Below, piece after piece: positions 53,225 through 61,701 of a stretch of 64,000 nucleotides of DNA. Origin of the DNA: Armatimonadota bacterium (GTDB lineage Bacteria > Armatimonadota > Fimbriimonadia > Fimbriimonadales > Fimbriimonadaceae); assembly GCA_023392285.1 (NCBI GenBank), contig JAEVZK010000106.1:14701-78700 (forward strand). Direction: 5' to 3'. The notes below the pieces were generated by a model. It saw nothing but the letters and a program-made list of their open reading frames with translations, had not been told where the DNA came from and did no database searches. Numbering within the stretch: the stretch's first letter is position 1; every line of letters starts with the position of its first letter. Made by a program: the position numbers and the translations under genes.

Positions 53225-53251
53225 TTGGCAATCCGTAAGCGCGAGTGCTAA
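53225..53251 (-). promoter_or_regulatory. CIRCE operator 2 of groL
   Basis: TTGGCAATC (7 of 9 matches to TTAGCACTC), nine bases, then a perfect GAGTGCTAA. It starts right after the stop codon of the upstream unknown gene. Confidence 0.7.
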
Positions 53252-53728
53252 TCAGTTTTTTTCGGGCTGAAACGAGTCTGAATGACGGCCCACCAGCGAG
53301 TTAAAGGTGTCTTCTACAGCGCCGTAAACTCTGTGAAGGCCGACATCCAGCACGAGGGCATCTGCGGGGTTCGTTATGGATAGGTGGCTCGGTCCGTGAA
53401 ATTGGTCAGCAATGCGGGAGATGTCGATCTGAGCATTGGCCACCTCCAATATCCACCGCGTCAGATTTTCGTGAACGTTGTAGTCGGAATTGTAGACGAC
53501 GTTCTCCGATTCTGCCCTTAAGTGCGGAACGAGGAGACGAGGATCGGTTCCAACCGTGATCAACCAGCATTTGCCGTCCGATAGTTCATCGGCGATGGAT
53601 TGGCAGGCACCGCCGATTAGTAGCCGCTCGAAAGGAGCCTTCACTCTCACGAAGTAGTAGCCTTCGTCGAAGTCGGTGTTCGGCAATGTCCGCCCAAACC
53701 ATTGTCTGACTTCTTGTATGAGCGACAT
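53252..53728 (-). CDS. Protein of unknown function between groS and groL
   Basis: 158 residues, soluble, mixed fold. MSLIQEVRQWFGRTLPNTDFDEGYY and LISITNPADALVLDV-like strands (HLSITNPADALVLDVGLHRVYG) are notable, but I know no family. It stands between groS and groL on the same strand; a hairpin after groS suggests it has its own promoter. An intervening gene between groS and groL is unusual. Confidence 0.65.
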   Translation of the reverse strand: MSLIQEVRQWFGRTLPNTDFDEGYYFVRVKAPFERLLIGGACQSIADELSDGKCWLITVGTDPRLLVPHLRAESENVVYNSDYNVHENLTRWILEVANAQIDISRIADQFHGPSHLSITNPADALVLDVGLHRVYGAVEDTFNSLVGRHSDSFQPEKN

Positions 53729-53750
53729 TTTTCAAGCAGCATTGAAGAAG

Positions 53751-53779
53751 AGGGGCATCGGCTGCGCGCCGACGCCCCT
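53751..53779 (-). terminator. Terminator-like hairpin after groS
   Basis: AGGGGCATCGGC/GCCGACGCCCCT, one A-C mismatch, 5-nt loop, followed on the minus strand by CTTCTTC. It lies six bases after the groS stop. Confidence 0.55.
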
Positions 53780-53784
53780 TTTGA

Positions 53785-54075
53785 TTAGTTGAGGATGGCG
53801 TAGACCTGATCCTCATCCAGGATCGTGTAGTCTTTGCCGTCCAAGGTCACTTCGTTGCCGCCATATTTGCTGAAGAGCACCTTGTCGCCGACTTTGACGC
53901 TTAACGTATTGCGATCGCCGTTATCGAGAATGCGGCCATTGCCGACCGCGATCACACGGCCACTCTGCGGCTTCTTTTTGGCGGTGTCGGGCAGGTAGAG
54001 ACCGCTCGCGGTCTTCTCTTCTTGCTCGACCAGCTCGACGACGACTTTATCTCCAAGTGGTTTGATGTTTGACAT
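53785..54075 (-). CDS. groS: Co-chaperonin GroES (10 kDa)
   Basis: 96 residues. The start [45 protein letters not shown], split here as [19 protein letters not shown] and [15 protein letters not shown], is the mobile-loop pattern; [19 protein letters not shown] is the roof. A CIRCE operator lies 21-47 bases upstream of the ATG. The start at 54075 was chosen over longer frames because it gives the exact family length. Confidence 0.97.
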   Translation of the reverse strand: MSNIKPLGDKVVVELVEQEEKTASGLYLPDTAKKKPQSGRVIAVGNGRILDNGDRNTLSVKVGDKVLFSKYGGNEVTLDGKDYTILDEDQVYAILN

Positions 54076-54095
54076 AATTTGTTGATTCTCCAGAA

Positions 54096-54122
54096 TTAGC
54101 ACTCCATTCGAAGGTCTGCTAA
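54096..54122 (-). promoter_or_regulatory. CIRCE operator of groS
   Basis: TTAGCACTC, nine bases (CATTCGAAG), then GTCTGCTAA (7 of 9). It is the HrcA-type operator expected for chaperonin genes. Confidence 0.82.
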
Positions 54123-54345
54123 AATTATGAGACGTTGGGGATCTCATTTTCAAGGTGGACAAGCCCCAACAAACTTCCTGGACTGTCCATTCATGATGGC
54201 TCCCTGTACAATCGCAAGCCACTGAGGAGGCGGCATTCGCCTAATTCAAATCGGTGTCTTGCGCTCGAATTAGCAGCAAACCCATGTGATTTTGCCTGCT
54301 CCGCGTGGAATAAGTTAGGTGCGCGCAGGATGCGTGCGAGGCACT

Positions 54346-54897
54346 ATGTCGGAAGCAAAGGAAGCACCAAAGAAGAAGGGCAAGCTGCCCATTATCTTAA
54401 TCGTCGTCGTCGTATTGGCGGCTGGCGGCTTTTTCAAGATGAAGGGCGGAGGGAAAAAGGAAGCTCCCGCAGTCAAGTTGGGGGAGACTGAAAGTCTTGG
54501 CGAATTTCTCCTGAATCTCAATGGAAGCGAGGATGGTGAAACCTACCTTCGTGCCGAGATTTCGATGCAGATGAAGGAAGGCGTCAAGAAGGAAGAGTTT
54601 GAAAAGGATTTACCGGCGATCAAGGACACCGTACTCCAGATCCTGCGGACGAAGACGGCAGCGGAATTATCCGCACGCAACATGCCAATTCTCAAGTTTG
54701 AGATTGCTGCCAAAGTCAATAAGCTGTTGAACGAGGCTTCCGAAAAGAGCGACGGAGCGGACGAAGGCAAAAAGAAGAAAAAGAAGAAGGATGAGGAGGA
54801 AGAATCGGCTGATCCAGAAGAGCGAGAGCATCCGGATTGGGACAGCGATGAGGGTCCCGTCCTAAAGGTCTTCTTCACGAGCTTCGCTACGCAGTAG
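54346..54897 (+). CDS. FliL-like membrane protein
   Basis: 183 residues from the ATG at 54346. A basic N-terminus, one membrane helix (about 15-33, LPIILIVVVVLAAGGFF), then a stomatin-like FliL region with LGEFLLNLN and YLRAEISMQMKEGVKKEEFEKDLPAIKDTVLQILRTKTAAEL (parts of it), and a charged Lys/Glu tail. FliL supports the flagellar motor. No other flagellar genes are in the window, and the tail is longer than usual, so a FliL-family protein with another role is also possible. Confidence 0.75.
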   Translation: MSEAKEAPKKKGKLPIILIVVVVLAAGGFFKMKGGGKKEAPAVKLGETESLGEFLLNLNGSEDGETYLRAEISMQMKEGVKKEEFEKDLPAIKDTVLQILRTKTAAELSARNMPILKFEIAAKVNKLLNEASEKSDGADEGKKKKKKKDEEEESADPEEREHPDWDSDEGPVLKVFFTSFATQ

Positions 54898-54918
54898 ATC
54901 GAGGGATAGAATGGAGGA

Positions 54919-55596
54919 GTGGTCGCGACGCTCCTCCTAACCCTCACGGCTTTCGGGCCCTACCAGAAGATTAATGTTGAAGGTTTCACTCTGCAGGTGG
55001 AACGAAAGGCAACCGAGAGCTCTCTCTGGCCGATCGCCAAGAAAGAGATTGATAATCAACTCTATCGAATCGCCCGGGTTGTTCCTGATGGGCCGCTCTC
55101 GTCCATGCGAAAGCTCACGATCTGGGTGCATTTAGACGATAAGGCCACGGCGTGCGCGGCCTACCATCCTGCACCTGAATGGCTAAAAGAGCATGGCAGC
55201 GATCCGGCTATGGCGAAAGGGCTGGAGATTGCGAATTTGGAGCATTTCATCTCATGGACTTACGAGCAGCCTTGGATGCTTCTGCACGAGTTGAGCCATG
55301 GATACCACGATCAGTTTCTTTCAGACGGCTTTGAAAATAAGGACGTCAAGGAAACTTGGCAGCGCGCGATGTCAAGCAAGCGGTATGACTCTGTCCTGCA
55401 TTGGAACGGCTCGCAAGCAAAGCATTACGGGGAGAACAACCAGATGGAGTTCTTCGCCGAGTCAACCGAAGCTTATTTCGGCCAGAACGATTTCTATCCC
55501 TTCGTGAATGCGGAATTGAAAACGTTTGATCCTGAAACGTATGCGCTTATGGTGCGCATCTGGGGTGTGCCGCAGAAACGGTTGGGCAAGGATTAG
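54919..55596 (+). CDS. Secreted HExxH protein, putative metallopeptidase
   Basis: 225 residues. The N-terminus (MVATLLLTLTAFG) is a short hydrophobic start, perhaps a weak signal sequence. The zinc motif is LLHELSHGYHD (HExxH). A downstream EFFAESTEAYFG stretch supplies a Glu ligand as in gluzincins. The family is not recognised; it resembles DUF-type peptidases adjacent to exported proteins. TAGAAT lies six bases before the GTG start. It precedes pxpB by 11 bases. Confidence 0.7.
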   Translation: MVATLLLTLTAFGPYQKINVEGFTLQVERKATESSLWPIAKKEIDNQLYRIARVVPDGPLSSMRKLTIWVHLDDKATACAAYHPAPEWLKEHGSDPAMAKGLEIANLEHFISWTYEQPWMLLHELSHGYHDQFLSDGFENKDVKETWQRAMSSKRYDSVLHWNGSQAKHYGENNQMEFFAESTEAYFGQNDFYPFVNAELKTFDPETYALMVRIWGVPQKRLGKD

Positions 55597-55606
55597 GTCC
55601 GTTCGT

Positions 55607-56233
55607 TTGACCATTGAGCCTCTTGGGGATCGCGCATTCTTGTTGAGACAACTCGATCAGGAGGCGTTCGCGTACGCCACGGGCCTCGAACGGCTTCAGC
55701 TTCCCGGCATCCTTGAAGTGGTGGCCAGTTATGACACGGTCGCTGTTTACACAGATCCTGGTTTCGATGCGACGCGGCTGCCGGAGTCAGTCGAAACCAG
55801 CTGCTTCGCTGCTTCTCACCACCAGATTCCAGTTTGCTTTCCGATGGGACTGGATTTCGCAGAGACCTGCCAGACGCTTAGACTCGATACAGAGAGTTTT
55901 GTCGAGAGATTTTGCGCATCTGAATATCGCTGCTTTGCAATCGGATTTTGCCCCGGCTTCCCCTATCTCGGTTACTTGTCGGCTGAACTGAGAGGAGTCA
56001 CGCGGCGTGCTTCGCCTCGCACCGAGATCCCTCGTGGCTCGGTAGCGATCACTGACGATCAAGTCGGCATCTACCCACTTGTTCGTCCCGGCGGTTGGTC
56101 TCTCATTGGGGAGACTCCGCTCACGCTGGTCGATGTGGGAGATCGTTATTTTCCGATCGCGGCGGGCGATCTCGTCTCCTTCTATTCCATCGAGAAAGCG
56201 GAGTTTAGACGCCTGACGGGAGAAAGGCTTTGA
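55607..56233 (+). CDS. pxpB: 5-oxoprolinase subunit PxpB
   Basis: 208 residues. It has LTIEPLGDRAFLL, AIGFCPGFPYLGYLS, TPRTEIPRGSVAI-like RASPRTEIPRGSVAI and GGWSLIGETPL, which identify PxpB/KipI. With PxpA and PxpC it hydrolyses 5-oxoproline (pyroglutamate) to glutamate using ATP. The start is TTG 55607; the longer frame overlaps the previous gene. It overlaps pxpA by four bases (TTGA). Confidence 0.92.
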   Translation: MTIEPLGDRAFLLRQLDQEAFAYATGLERLQLPGILEVVASYDTVAVYTDPGFDATRLPESVETSCFAASHHQIPVCFPMGLDFAETCQTLRLDTESFVERFCASEYRCFAIGFCPGFPYLGYLSAELRGVTRRASPRTEIPRGSVAITDDQVGIYPLVRPGGWSLIGETPLTLVDVGDRYFPIAAGDLVSFYSIEKAEFRRLTGERL

Positions 56234-57003
56234 TTATCGGCCAAATCGGCAAGATCGATCTGAATGTCGACATTGGGGAAGGGTTCCCATTTGATGAGCA
56301 GCTTCTCGACTATGCCTCTTCTGCGAATATCTGTTGCGGCGCTCACGCCGGGAGCCTGGCCCTAACCGAAGCGACGATCGAACTCTGCCGTAGCAAGAAC
56401 GTGCGTATCGGGGTTCATCCGGGTTATCCAGATCGGGCGTCGATGGGGCGGCGGGACATGGAGGTCTCAGAACATAGTGAATACTTGCGGAGCCTGTTCG
56501 ACCAGGTAACCCAGTTTTTAGGACTGTGTCGGCCCGCATATCTCAAGCCACACGGCGCATTCTATCACCAGACAGCCCAGATCTTGCCCAAGAGCTGGAT
56601 TCCGACCGATGATCGCTGGTCCGCGCTCATCCATGAAGACCCGATTGGCCAAGCGATCGGGTTGATCCCAGGCGCAGGATCGCTCGGCATGATGCTTCGT
56701 ATTTATAGACTGCCGCTGATGGGCTTGCCGGGCACTGCTCACGAAGAGCTTGCCAAGAGGGCAGAGGTGGCATTTATCCGCGAAGGCTTCGCCGACCGGC
56801 GCTATCGAGAGGACGGCACTCTGACTCCCCGATCGGAATCTGGTGCGGTCTTGGAAGATGAGGAAGCCATTCGCGCTCAGACCCTCCGGCTTGCGCCGTC
56901 CGTCAATTCGATCTGCTTACATGGGGATACTCCTAACGCGGTCGAGTTTGCAAAGCTCGTCCACGCGACGCTGCGAGAAGGCGGCTATGAAGTGAAGGCG
57001 TGA
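56230..57003 (+). CDS. pxpA: 5-oxoprolinase subunit PxpA (LamB/YcsF family)
   Basis: 257 residues. DLNVDIGEGFPFDEQLLDY, SANICCGAHAGS, VRIGVHPGYPDRASMGRRDM, YLKPHGAFYHQ, EGFADRRYREDGTLTPRS and ICLHGDTPNAV are the LamB/YcsF signature. It carries the hydrolase active site of the PxpABC complex. The TTG start overlaps pxpB; GTGA overlaps pxpC. Confidence 0.95.
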   Translation: MIIGQIGKIDLNVDIGEGFPFDEQLLDYASSANICCGAHAGSLALTEATIELCRSKNVRIGVHPGYPDRASMGRRDMEVSEHSEYLRSLFDQVTQFLGLCRPAYLKPHGAFYHQTAQILPKSWIPTDDRWSALIHEDPIGQAIGLIPGAGSLGMMLRIYRLPLMGLPGTAHEELAKRAEVAFIREGFADRRYREDGTLTPRSESGAVLEDEEAIRAQTLRLAPSVNSICLHGDTPNAVEFAKLVHATLREGGYEVKA

Positions 57004-57863
57004 CGCTCGAACTGGTTCGCGTTGTAGGGTTTGCATCTTTGCAGGGTGCTCCACTTGTGGGACTGAGAAAGTATGGTGTTCCCAGCGGAGGCGCCTTCGA
57101 TCTCGTGAGTCTGCGCCTCGCGAACGCTCTCGCCGGCAATGGTGAGGACGCTCGATGCATTGAATTGGTCAACGCAGCTGGTGATTTCAAATCGCACGGA
57201 GACATCGCGATGGCAGTGGTTGGTCCCATCGAGCAAGTCTCTATCGACGGAGTCCCTGCGCCCGCGAACGCTTCGTTCCTGCTGCGTGCAGGTCAAACGT
57301 TGTCCATCCCCGCTTCTCGTAGTGGCCTCACCGTTTACCTCTCCTGTGCTGGCGGGTTCCATGGCTTTGGCCCGCACGAGACGACAGAGCGCCTCCAGTC
57401 TGGGGAAAAACTTAAAACGACGCAAGTGGAGCACCCTCCTCGCCCAATGCGCTTGTCGCAGCATTACTTCGTGCTAAGAGCCATCCGGGTCGTGCTTACC
57501 ACTCAGATCGCGCAAAGCATTCTGACGGTTTCCGCCAACTCAAGCCGCGTTGGCATTCGGCTTCAGGGATTGACCGGGGGAACGTCGGAGCGACGTCGCA
57601 GCGAGCCGGTCTGCGTCGGCCTCATCCAGCGCGTTCCAAGCGGAGAATTGATCATCATCGGTCCGGATGGACCCACCATTGGCGGTTACGAACCCATCGG
57701 ATGGGTCATCGATGCTGACTTGCCTCTCCTTGGTCAGCTTCGACCCGGAGCGACGCTTAGGCTTGACTCAGTCACGCAAGACGGGGCCCGAAAGCTTAAC
57801 CTGGATGCTGAAATACAGCTTCAAAAGCGCGTAAAGGAGATCACTTTGGCTTCTTCGCTCTGA
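57000..57863 (+). CDS. pxpC: 5-oxoprolinase subunit PxpC (KipA family)
   Basis: 287 residues. GLRKYGVPSGGAFDLVSLRLANALAGN and SNRVGIRLQG-like NSSRVGIRLQG and TIGGYEPIGWVI are characteristic of KipA/PxpC, which binds ATP. It completes pxpBAC, presumably one operon with the fliL-like and HExxH genes. The stop overlaps the opposite-strand membrane protein gene by 23 bases. Confidence 0.94.
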   Translation: MTLELVRVVGFASLQGAPLVGLRKYGVPSGGAFDLVSLRLANALAGNGEDARCIELVNAAGDFKSHGDIAMAVVGPIEQVSIDGVPAPANASFLLRAGQTLSIPASRSGLTVYLSCAGGFHGFGPHETTERLQSGEKLKTTQVEHPPRPMRLSQHYFVLRAIRVVLTTQIAQSILTVSANSSRVGIRLQGLTGGTSERRRSEPVCVGLIQRVPSGELIIIGPDGPTIGGYEPIGWVIDADLPLLGQLRPGATLRLDSVTQDGARKLNLDAEIQLQKRVKEITLASSL

Positions 57864-58506
57864 GTTGGAGAGTTTTTCTTGCGTGCTCGGCCGTTCCTCC
57901 TTCGGTCCAAATTCCAAGCTCGTCCTCCTCTTCACCATAGAGTCCGGTTAACCACGAGTGCCAAAGAGGCTTCTGCGTCTGCCTCTTCAACGTCGACGTA
58001 ATACCCAGTTCCTGCAAGTTCTCTTCAGAAATGAACCCAGCCGCAATCCTTCCATTTTTCTTTCTTGGGAGTAGCTCGACGATGTCGGCATACTCTTTCT
58101 TCACGTTGAATAGAGCTTTGTTCGCCAGCTTTTGATCTTCGACGCTCGGTTTCGCCGATTCGTGAGCATACTGGCTCCAATACTTGCCTCCCAGGCTGAA
58201 AAGGGCCACCATCATCGCAGCGCTGACGATCCGCATGAGCTTGGCTCGAATCGCGCTCGCCACTGCGGAAAAGGCCAATCCTCCAATGATCGGCATCGAC
58301 AGCGGAACCTCGAACGACTTGGTAGCATAAGCGCTGGCGCTATACACAATTCCAAATCCGATGAAAAAGTAGAGGACGAAGTAGCCAAGCTGAACCACTC
58401 GGCGAGCGACTCGAAAGACAACGAACAGCATGAGCCCGATCAGCGCCACGCTGCCATAGCCCGCGACACTCGGGTTCAGCCCCTGAAACCATTGCGGAAC
58501 TTCCAT
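57841..58506 (-). CDS. Membrane protein of unknown function
   Basis: 221 residues. Four hydrophobic helices in the first 110 residues (VALIGLMLFVVFRVARR, VVQLGYFVLYFFIGFGIVY, MPIIGGLAFSAVASAI, SAAMMVALFSLGG), then a soluble tail with VEDQKLANKALFNVKKEYADIVELLPRKKNG (partly shown) and acidic EEEDELGIW. No family known. Transcription starts about 47 bp from lon's stop. Confidence 0.65.
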   Translation of the reverse strand: MEVPQWFQGLNPSVAGYGSVALIGLMLFVVFRVARRVVQLGYFVLYFFIGFGIVYSASAYATKSFEVPLSMPIIGGLAFSAVASAIRAKLMRIVSAAMMVALFSLGGKYWSQYAHESAKPSVEDQKLANKALFNVKKEYADIVELLPRKKNGRIAAGFISEENLQELGITSTLKRQTQKPLWHSWLTGLYGEEEDELGIWTEGGTAEHARKTLQLRAKKPK

Positions 58507-58552
58507 GTCCGAATGTCAGTGTAGCGGCACATTCACGCGGTTGGTGAAGGCT

Positions 58553-60892
58553 CTAGTCTTTGAGACCCAGCAGTTGCAGGCATTCCATGGCCGTTTTCAC
58601 GTACAGAATTTCCATGCCGATGAAAATTTCGGCCGGATGTCGGCTCACATCAGCTTCATTGTCAGCGGACAAAATCACACGTTTTAGACCTTGCTTTTTC
58701 GCAGCTAAGATCTTGTCACGAATTCCGCCCACGGGCAAGACTCGGCCGCTTAAGGTGATTTCCCCGGATAGCGCCACATCCATGGGTAGCCTTCTCGACG
58801 TGAACACGGATACAAGGGCAGCCAAGATCGTAATTCCTGCGCTTGGGCCATCTTTGGGAATGGCTCCTTCCGGCACATGAATATGCACATCCTTTCCGTC
58901 ATCCGAGATTTCAAGCTCCGCCAAGTGTGACCGCAGCCAAGAGTGGGCCGTCTCAGCAGATTCTTTCATCACCGGGCCAAGGTTGCCCGTAAGTTTGATC
59001 GTCGTCTGAAGGCCTTGTTTAGGCATGGTGGCCGCTTCCACTCGGATGACGTCGCCGCCGCATTCGCTCACCACGAGCCCAAACGACTCTCCGCATGAAA
59101 GTTCGGAAACGTGGCTCGTGGACGCGGGCGGTGGGCCAATAAGGCTGACGACATCGGCATCAGTAATTCTGATCAAGGTGCCCGCACCTTCGAGCAGTCG
59201 TCGTCCAGCCTTGCGGACCACCTTCGCAATCGTTCGATTGAGCTCGCGGACTCCGGCCTCTCTCGTGTACTGGGTAGCCAGGAGTTCGACTGCGGAAGGA
59301 TCGACCTCAATGCGTCCTCCCAGCGCGTGCTCCAAGATCGCCCGCGGTACCAAGTGGCGATTTCCTATATCCATCCGTTCCGCTTCGGTGTAGCTATTGA
59401 ATCGGACAACCTCCATCCGGTCGCGAAGGGCTGCCGGTATCGATTCGATCAGATTTGCCGTGGCGATAAAAATCGCGCCGCTTAGATCGAACGGGACTTC
59501 GACGTAATGGTCCACAAAGGATGCGTTTTGCTCGGGATCGAGCGTTTCCAAAAGTGCGCTCGTGGGGTCCGAACGGTAGTCCTCCCCAATTTTGTCAATC
59601 TCGTCAAGCATGATCACGGGATTTTTCGTGCCGACCTGACGAAGACCTTGGATGATTCTTCCCGGCATCGCCCCTACATAGGTGCGTCGGTGTCCCCGGA
59701 TCTCCGCCTCGTCTCTAACCCCGCCGAGGGAGATGCGGTAGAAGCGGCGTCCGAGGGATTCTGCCACCGCTCTACCGAGGCTCGTCTTTCCCACTCCGGG
59801 TGGGCCAACAAAACAAAGAATCGGTCCAGTAAGGTGTGGATTCAGCTTTCGGGCCGCAAGGTGATCCAGAATTCTTTCCTTCACCTCTCGAAGGCCGCTG
59901 TGATGCTTGTCGAGAATCGCCTCCGCTTCTGACAACGAGATGTGATCTTCGCTGCTGCTATTCCATGGCAGATTGATCAGCGTGTCCAAGTAATTCCGAA
60001 GCACCATGCCCTCGGGGGAACTCGCTGGGGTCCGGTCCAGACGGCGTAACTCGCCCAGGAAATGGTCGTGGACTTCTTCCGACAAGGAGAGTGCGTCGAT
60101 CTTGGCGAGGTAGTCGTCTGTCTCGCCGACCCGATCTTCACGAAGCTGCAGCTCTTCCTGAATGATTCGGAGCTGCTCGCGCAAGTAAAACTCACGCTGA
60201 GAGTCGCCGAGTTCCCGTTCAACCCGCTTGTGGATGTCCGCGTTCAGCTTCAGCACCTGCTCCTCTCGCTTCAGAAAGAGCAGCGCCCGATTGAGGCGCG
60301 CCTCCGAGTCGAGCATCTCAAGCAGCTCCTGTTTCTGCGCAGCTTTGAGCGGGAGGTGATGGGCGATCGCATCGGCCAGAGCACCCGGATGATCGACGTG
60401 GACTACGGTCTGCATCGCCTCGGGTGGAACCGCTTTGTTGAGTTCGATGATCTGTGCGAAGCTTTCCAGAGCTAGGCGCATCGCGGCATCAACTTCCACT
60501 CCTTCGGCATCGATTTCATCGACTGCTTCGATCTCAGCCCAGAAATTTCCGCCTCTGGCGATCAACTTCGATGCTTTCACGCGACGAATTCCACGTAGGG
60601 CGGCTCGCATGCTGCCATCTGGCATTGGAGTCACCTGAAGCGTCTCACTCAGGGTGCCAAAACGGTAGAGATCGCCGGTTTGAGGATCTTCGATCGACAT
60701 ATCGCGCTGACTGAGCACGAGGATCTGTCGGGAGCCCTCGACGCTCTTACGAAGAGCACGAATCGAGGGTTCACGCACGACGTGCAGCGTGTTGATGAGC
60801 GTGGGAAAGTGGACGGTATCGCGAACCGCCAGAACGGGAACGATCGTGTGATCGTTCCTAGATTCTTTAATTTGGCGCTTCTCTCCCAGCAC
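58553..60892 (-). CDS. lon: ATP-dependent protease Lon (LonA)
   Basis: 779 residues. N-terminal substrate domain (VPVLAVRDTVHFPTLINTLHV), AAA module with GPPGVGKTSLGR, IMLDEIDKIG and RRTYVGAMPGRIIQGL, and the Ser/Lys protease domain with KDGPSAGITI (Ser) and GGIRDKILAAKK (Lys). The LonA layout is complete. The start is GTG 60892 with TAAGTT six bases upstream, a leaderless pattern. Confidence 0.97.
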   Translation of the reverse strand: MLGEKRQIKESRNDHTIVPVLAVRDTVHFPTLINTLHVVREPSIRALRKSVEGSRQILVLSQRDMSIEDPQTGDLYRFGTLSETLQVTPMPDGSMRAALRGIRRVKASKLIARGGNFWAEIEAVDEIDAEGVEVDAAMRLALESFAQIIELNKAVPPEAMQTVVHVDHPGALADAIAHHLPLKAAQKQELLEMLDSEARLNRALLFLKREEQVLKLNADIHKRVERELGDSQREFYLREQLRIIQEELQLREDRVGETDDYLAKIDALSLSEEVHDHFLGELRRLDRTPASSPEGMVLRNYLDTLINLPWNSSSEDHISLSEAEAILDKHHSGLREVKERILDHLAARKLNPHLTGPILCFVGPPGVGKTSLGRAVAESLGRRFYRISLGGVRDEAEIRGHRRTYVGAMPGRIIQGLRQVGTKNPVIMLDEIDKIGEDYRSDPTSALLETLDPEQNASFVDHYVEVPFDLSGAIFIATANLIESIPAALRDRMEVVRFNSYTEAERMDIGNRHLVPRAILEHALGGRIEVDPSAVELLATQYTREAGVRELNRTIAKVVRKAGRRLLEGAGTLIRITDADVVSLIGPPPASTSHVSELSCGESFGLVVSECGGDVIRVEAATMPKQGLQTTIKLTGNLGPVMKESAETAHSWLRSHLAELEISDDGKDVHIHVPEGAIPKDGPSAGITILAALVSVFTSRRLPMDVALSGEITLSGRVLPVGGIRDKILAAKKQGLKRVILSADNEADVSRHPAEIFIGMEILYVKTAMECLQLLGLKD

Positions 60893-60965
60893 AATGGCAA
60901 CTTACCACTGTCTTGCGTCACCTCCAACTGGTAATTGGAGAAACCCGGAAGCTCTACTTGCCAGA

Positions 60966-61670
60966 TTAGCTCTTCTTGAGCGTGGCCATGATGTCGTGAG
61001 CTTGGCTGGCAGTATCTGCGTTGCCCTCATCTGAGCTGAAGGTGAAGATGTATCCGGTGGTGCCGAGCAGGACCAAATATGCGCGCGAATCGACCTTCGA
61101 ATCATTCGGTGCCTTGAGATTCGTCTTGATCAGCGCAACTTTACCCACGGGCATGTCTTCATAGCTAAGCTCCGATTTGGTGCCAGACACCGCCATCGTC
61201 TGCAGCTGTTTCTGTGAGGCCTCTGCCAGCTGCTCGATGGGCACTGAGCCTACTTCAACCGCGTTAACGTTCAGATTGACGAGAAAAGGCTTGCCGAGTG
61301 CGTTCGTATCGACGGCATACATCTTGTAATTCCCGCCGTCGCTTAGTGCTTTGGCGGATATTTCCATCGCCTTCAGCTTTGGATTCTTCTGGATCAAAGC
61401 CGCCATATCTTGGTCGTAAGTTGTCTTGTCCAGCTTGACTGCAGCCCAGTTCGGGGGGAAGGAGACGGTGAAGCCGTCCGCCTTGATTTCGGTCCAATCA
61501 GGATGCTCTGGAGCTGGTGTGGATGTGGTGGTCGTGCCACCAGTTGTCCCAATCTGAGCTTCCGTATTCGAAGGAGAAGACGCAGCCGATTCCTTTGTGG
61601 AGCATCCGCTGGTAGCCACCACGATGGCTAGAAGAAGAGGAAAAAACGGTTTGATTTTCAAGGTGTTCAA
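60966..61670 (-). CDS. Lipoprotein with PsbP/DUF1795-like domain
   Basis: 234 residues. Lipoprotein signal (MNTLKIKPFFPLLLAIVVATSGC, lipobox TSGC), then a Thr/Ser/Pro linker and a domain starting WTEIKADGFTVSFPPNWAA and ending FTFSSDEGNADTASQAHDIMATLK, the layout of PsbP-like or DUF1795 exported proteins, which bind and fold at membrane surfaces. It may be the lipid-anchored partner of the next gene. Confidence 0.75.
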   Translation of the reverse strand: MNTLKIKPFFPLLLAIVVATSGCSTKESAASSPSNTEAQIGTTGGTTTTSTPAPEHPDWTEIKADGFTVSFPPNWAAVKLDKTTYDQDMAALIQKNPKLKAMEISAKALSDGGNYKMYAVDTNALGKPFLVNLNVNAVEVGSVPIEQLAEASQKQLQTMAVSGTKSELSYEDMPVGKVALIKTNLKAPNDSKVDSRAYLVLLGTTGYIFTFSSDEGNADTASQAHDIMATLKKS

Positions 61671-61701
61671 TTATGGCAATAAAGAGTGCAGAATTCTGCC
61701 C

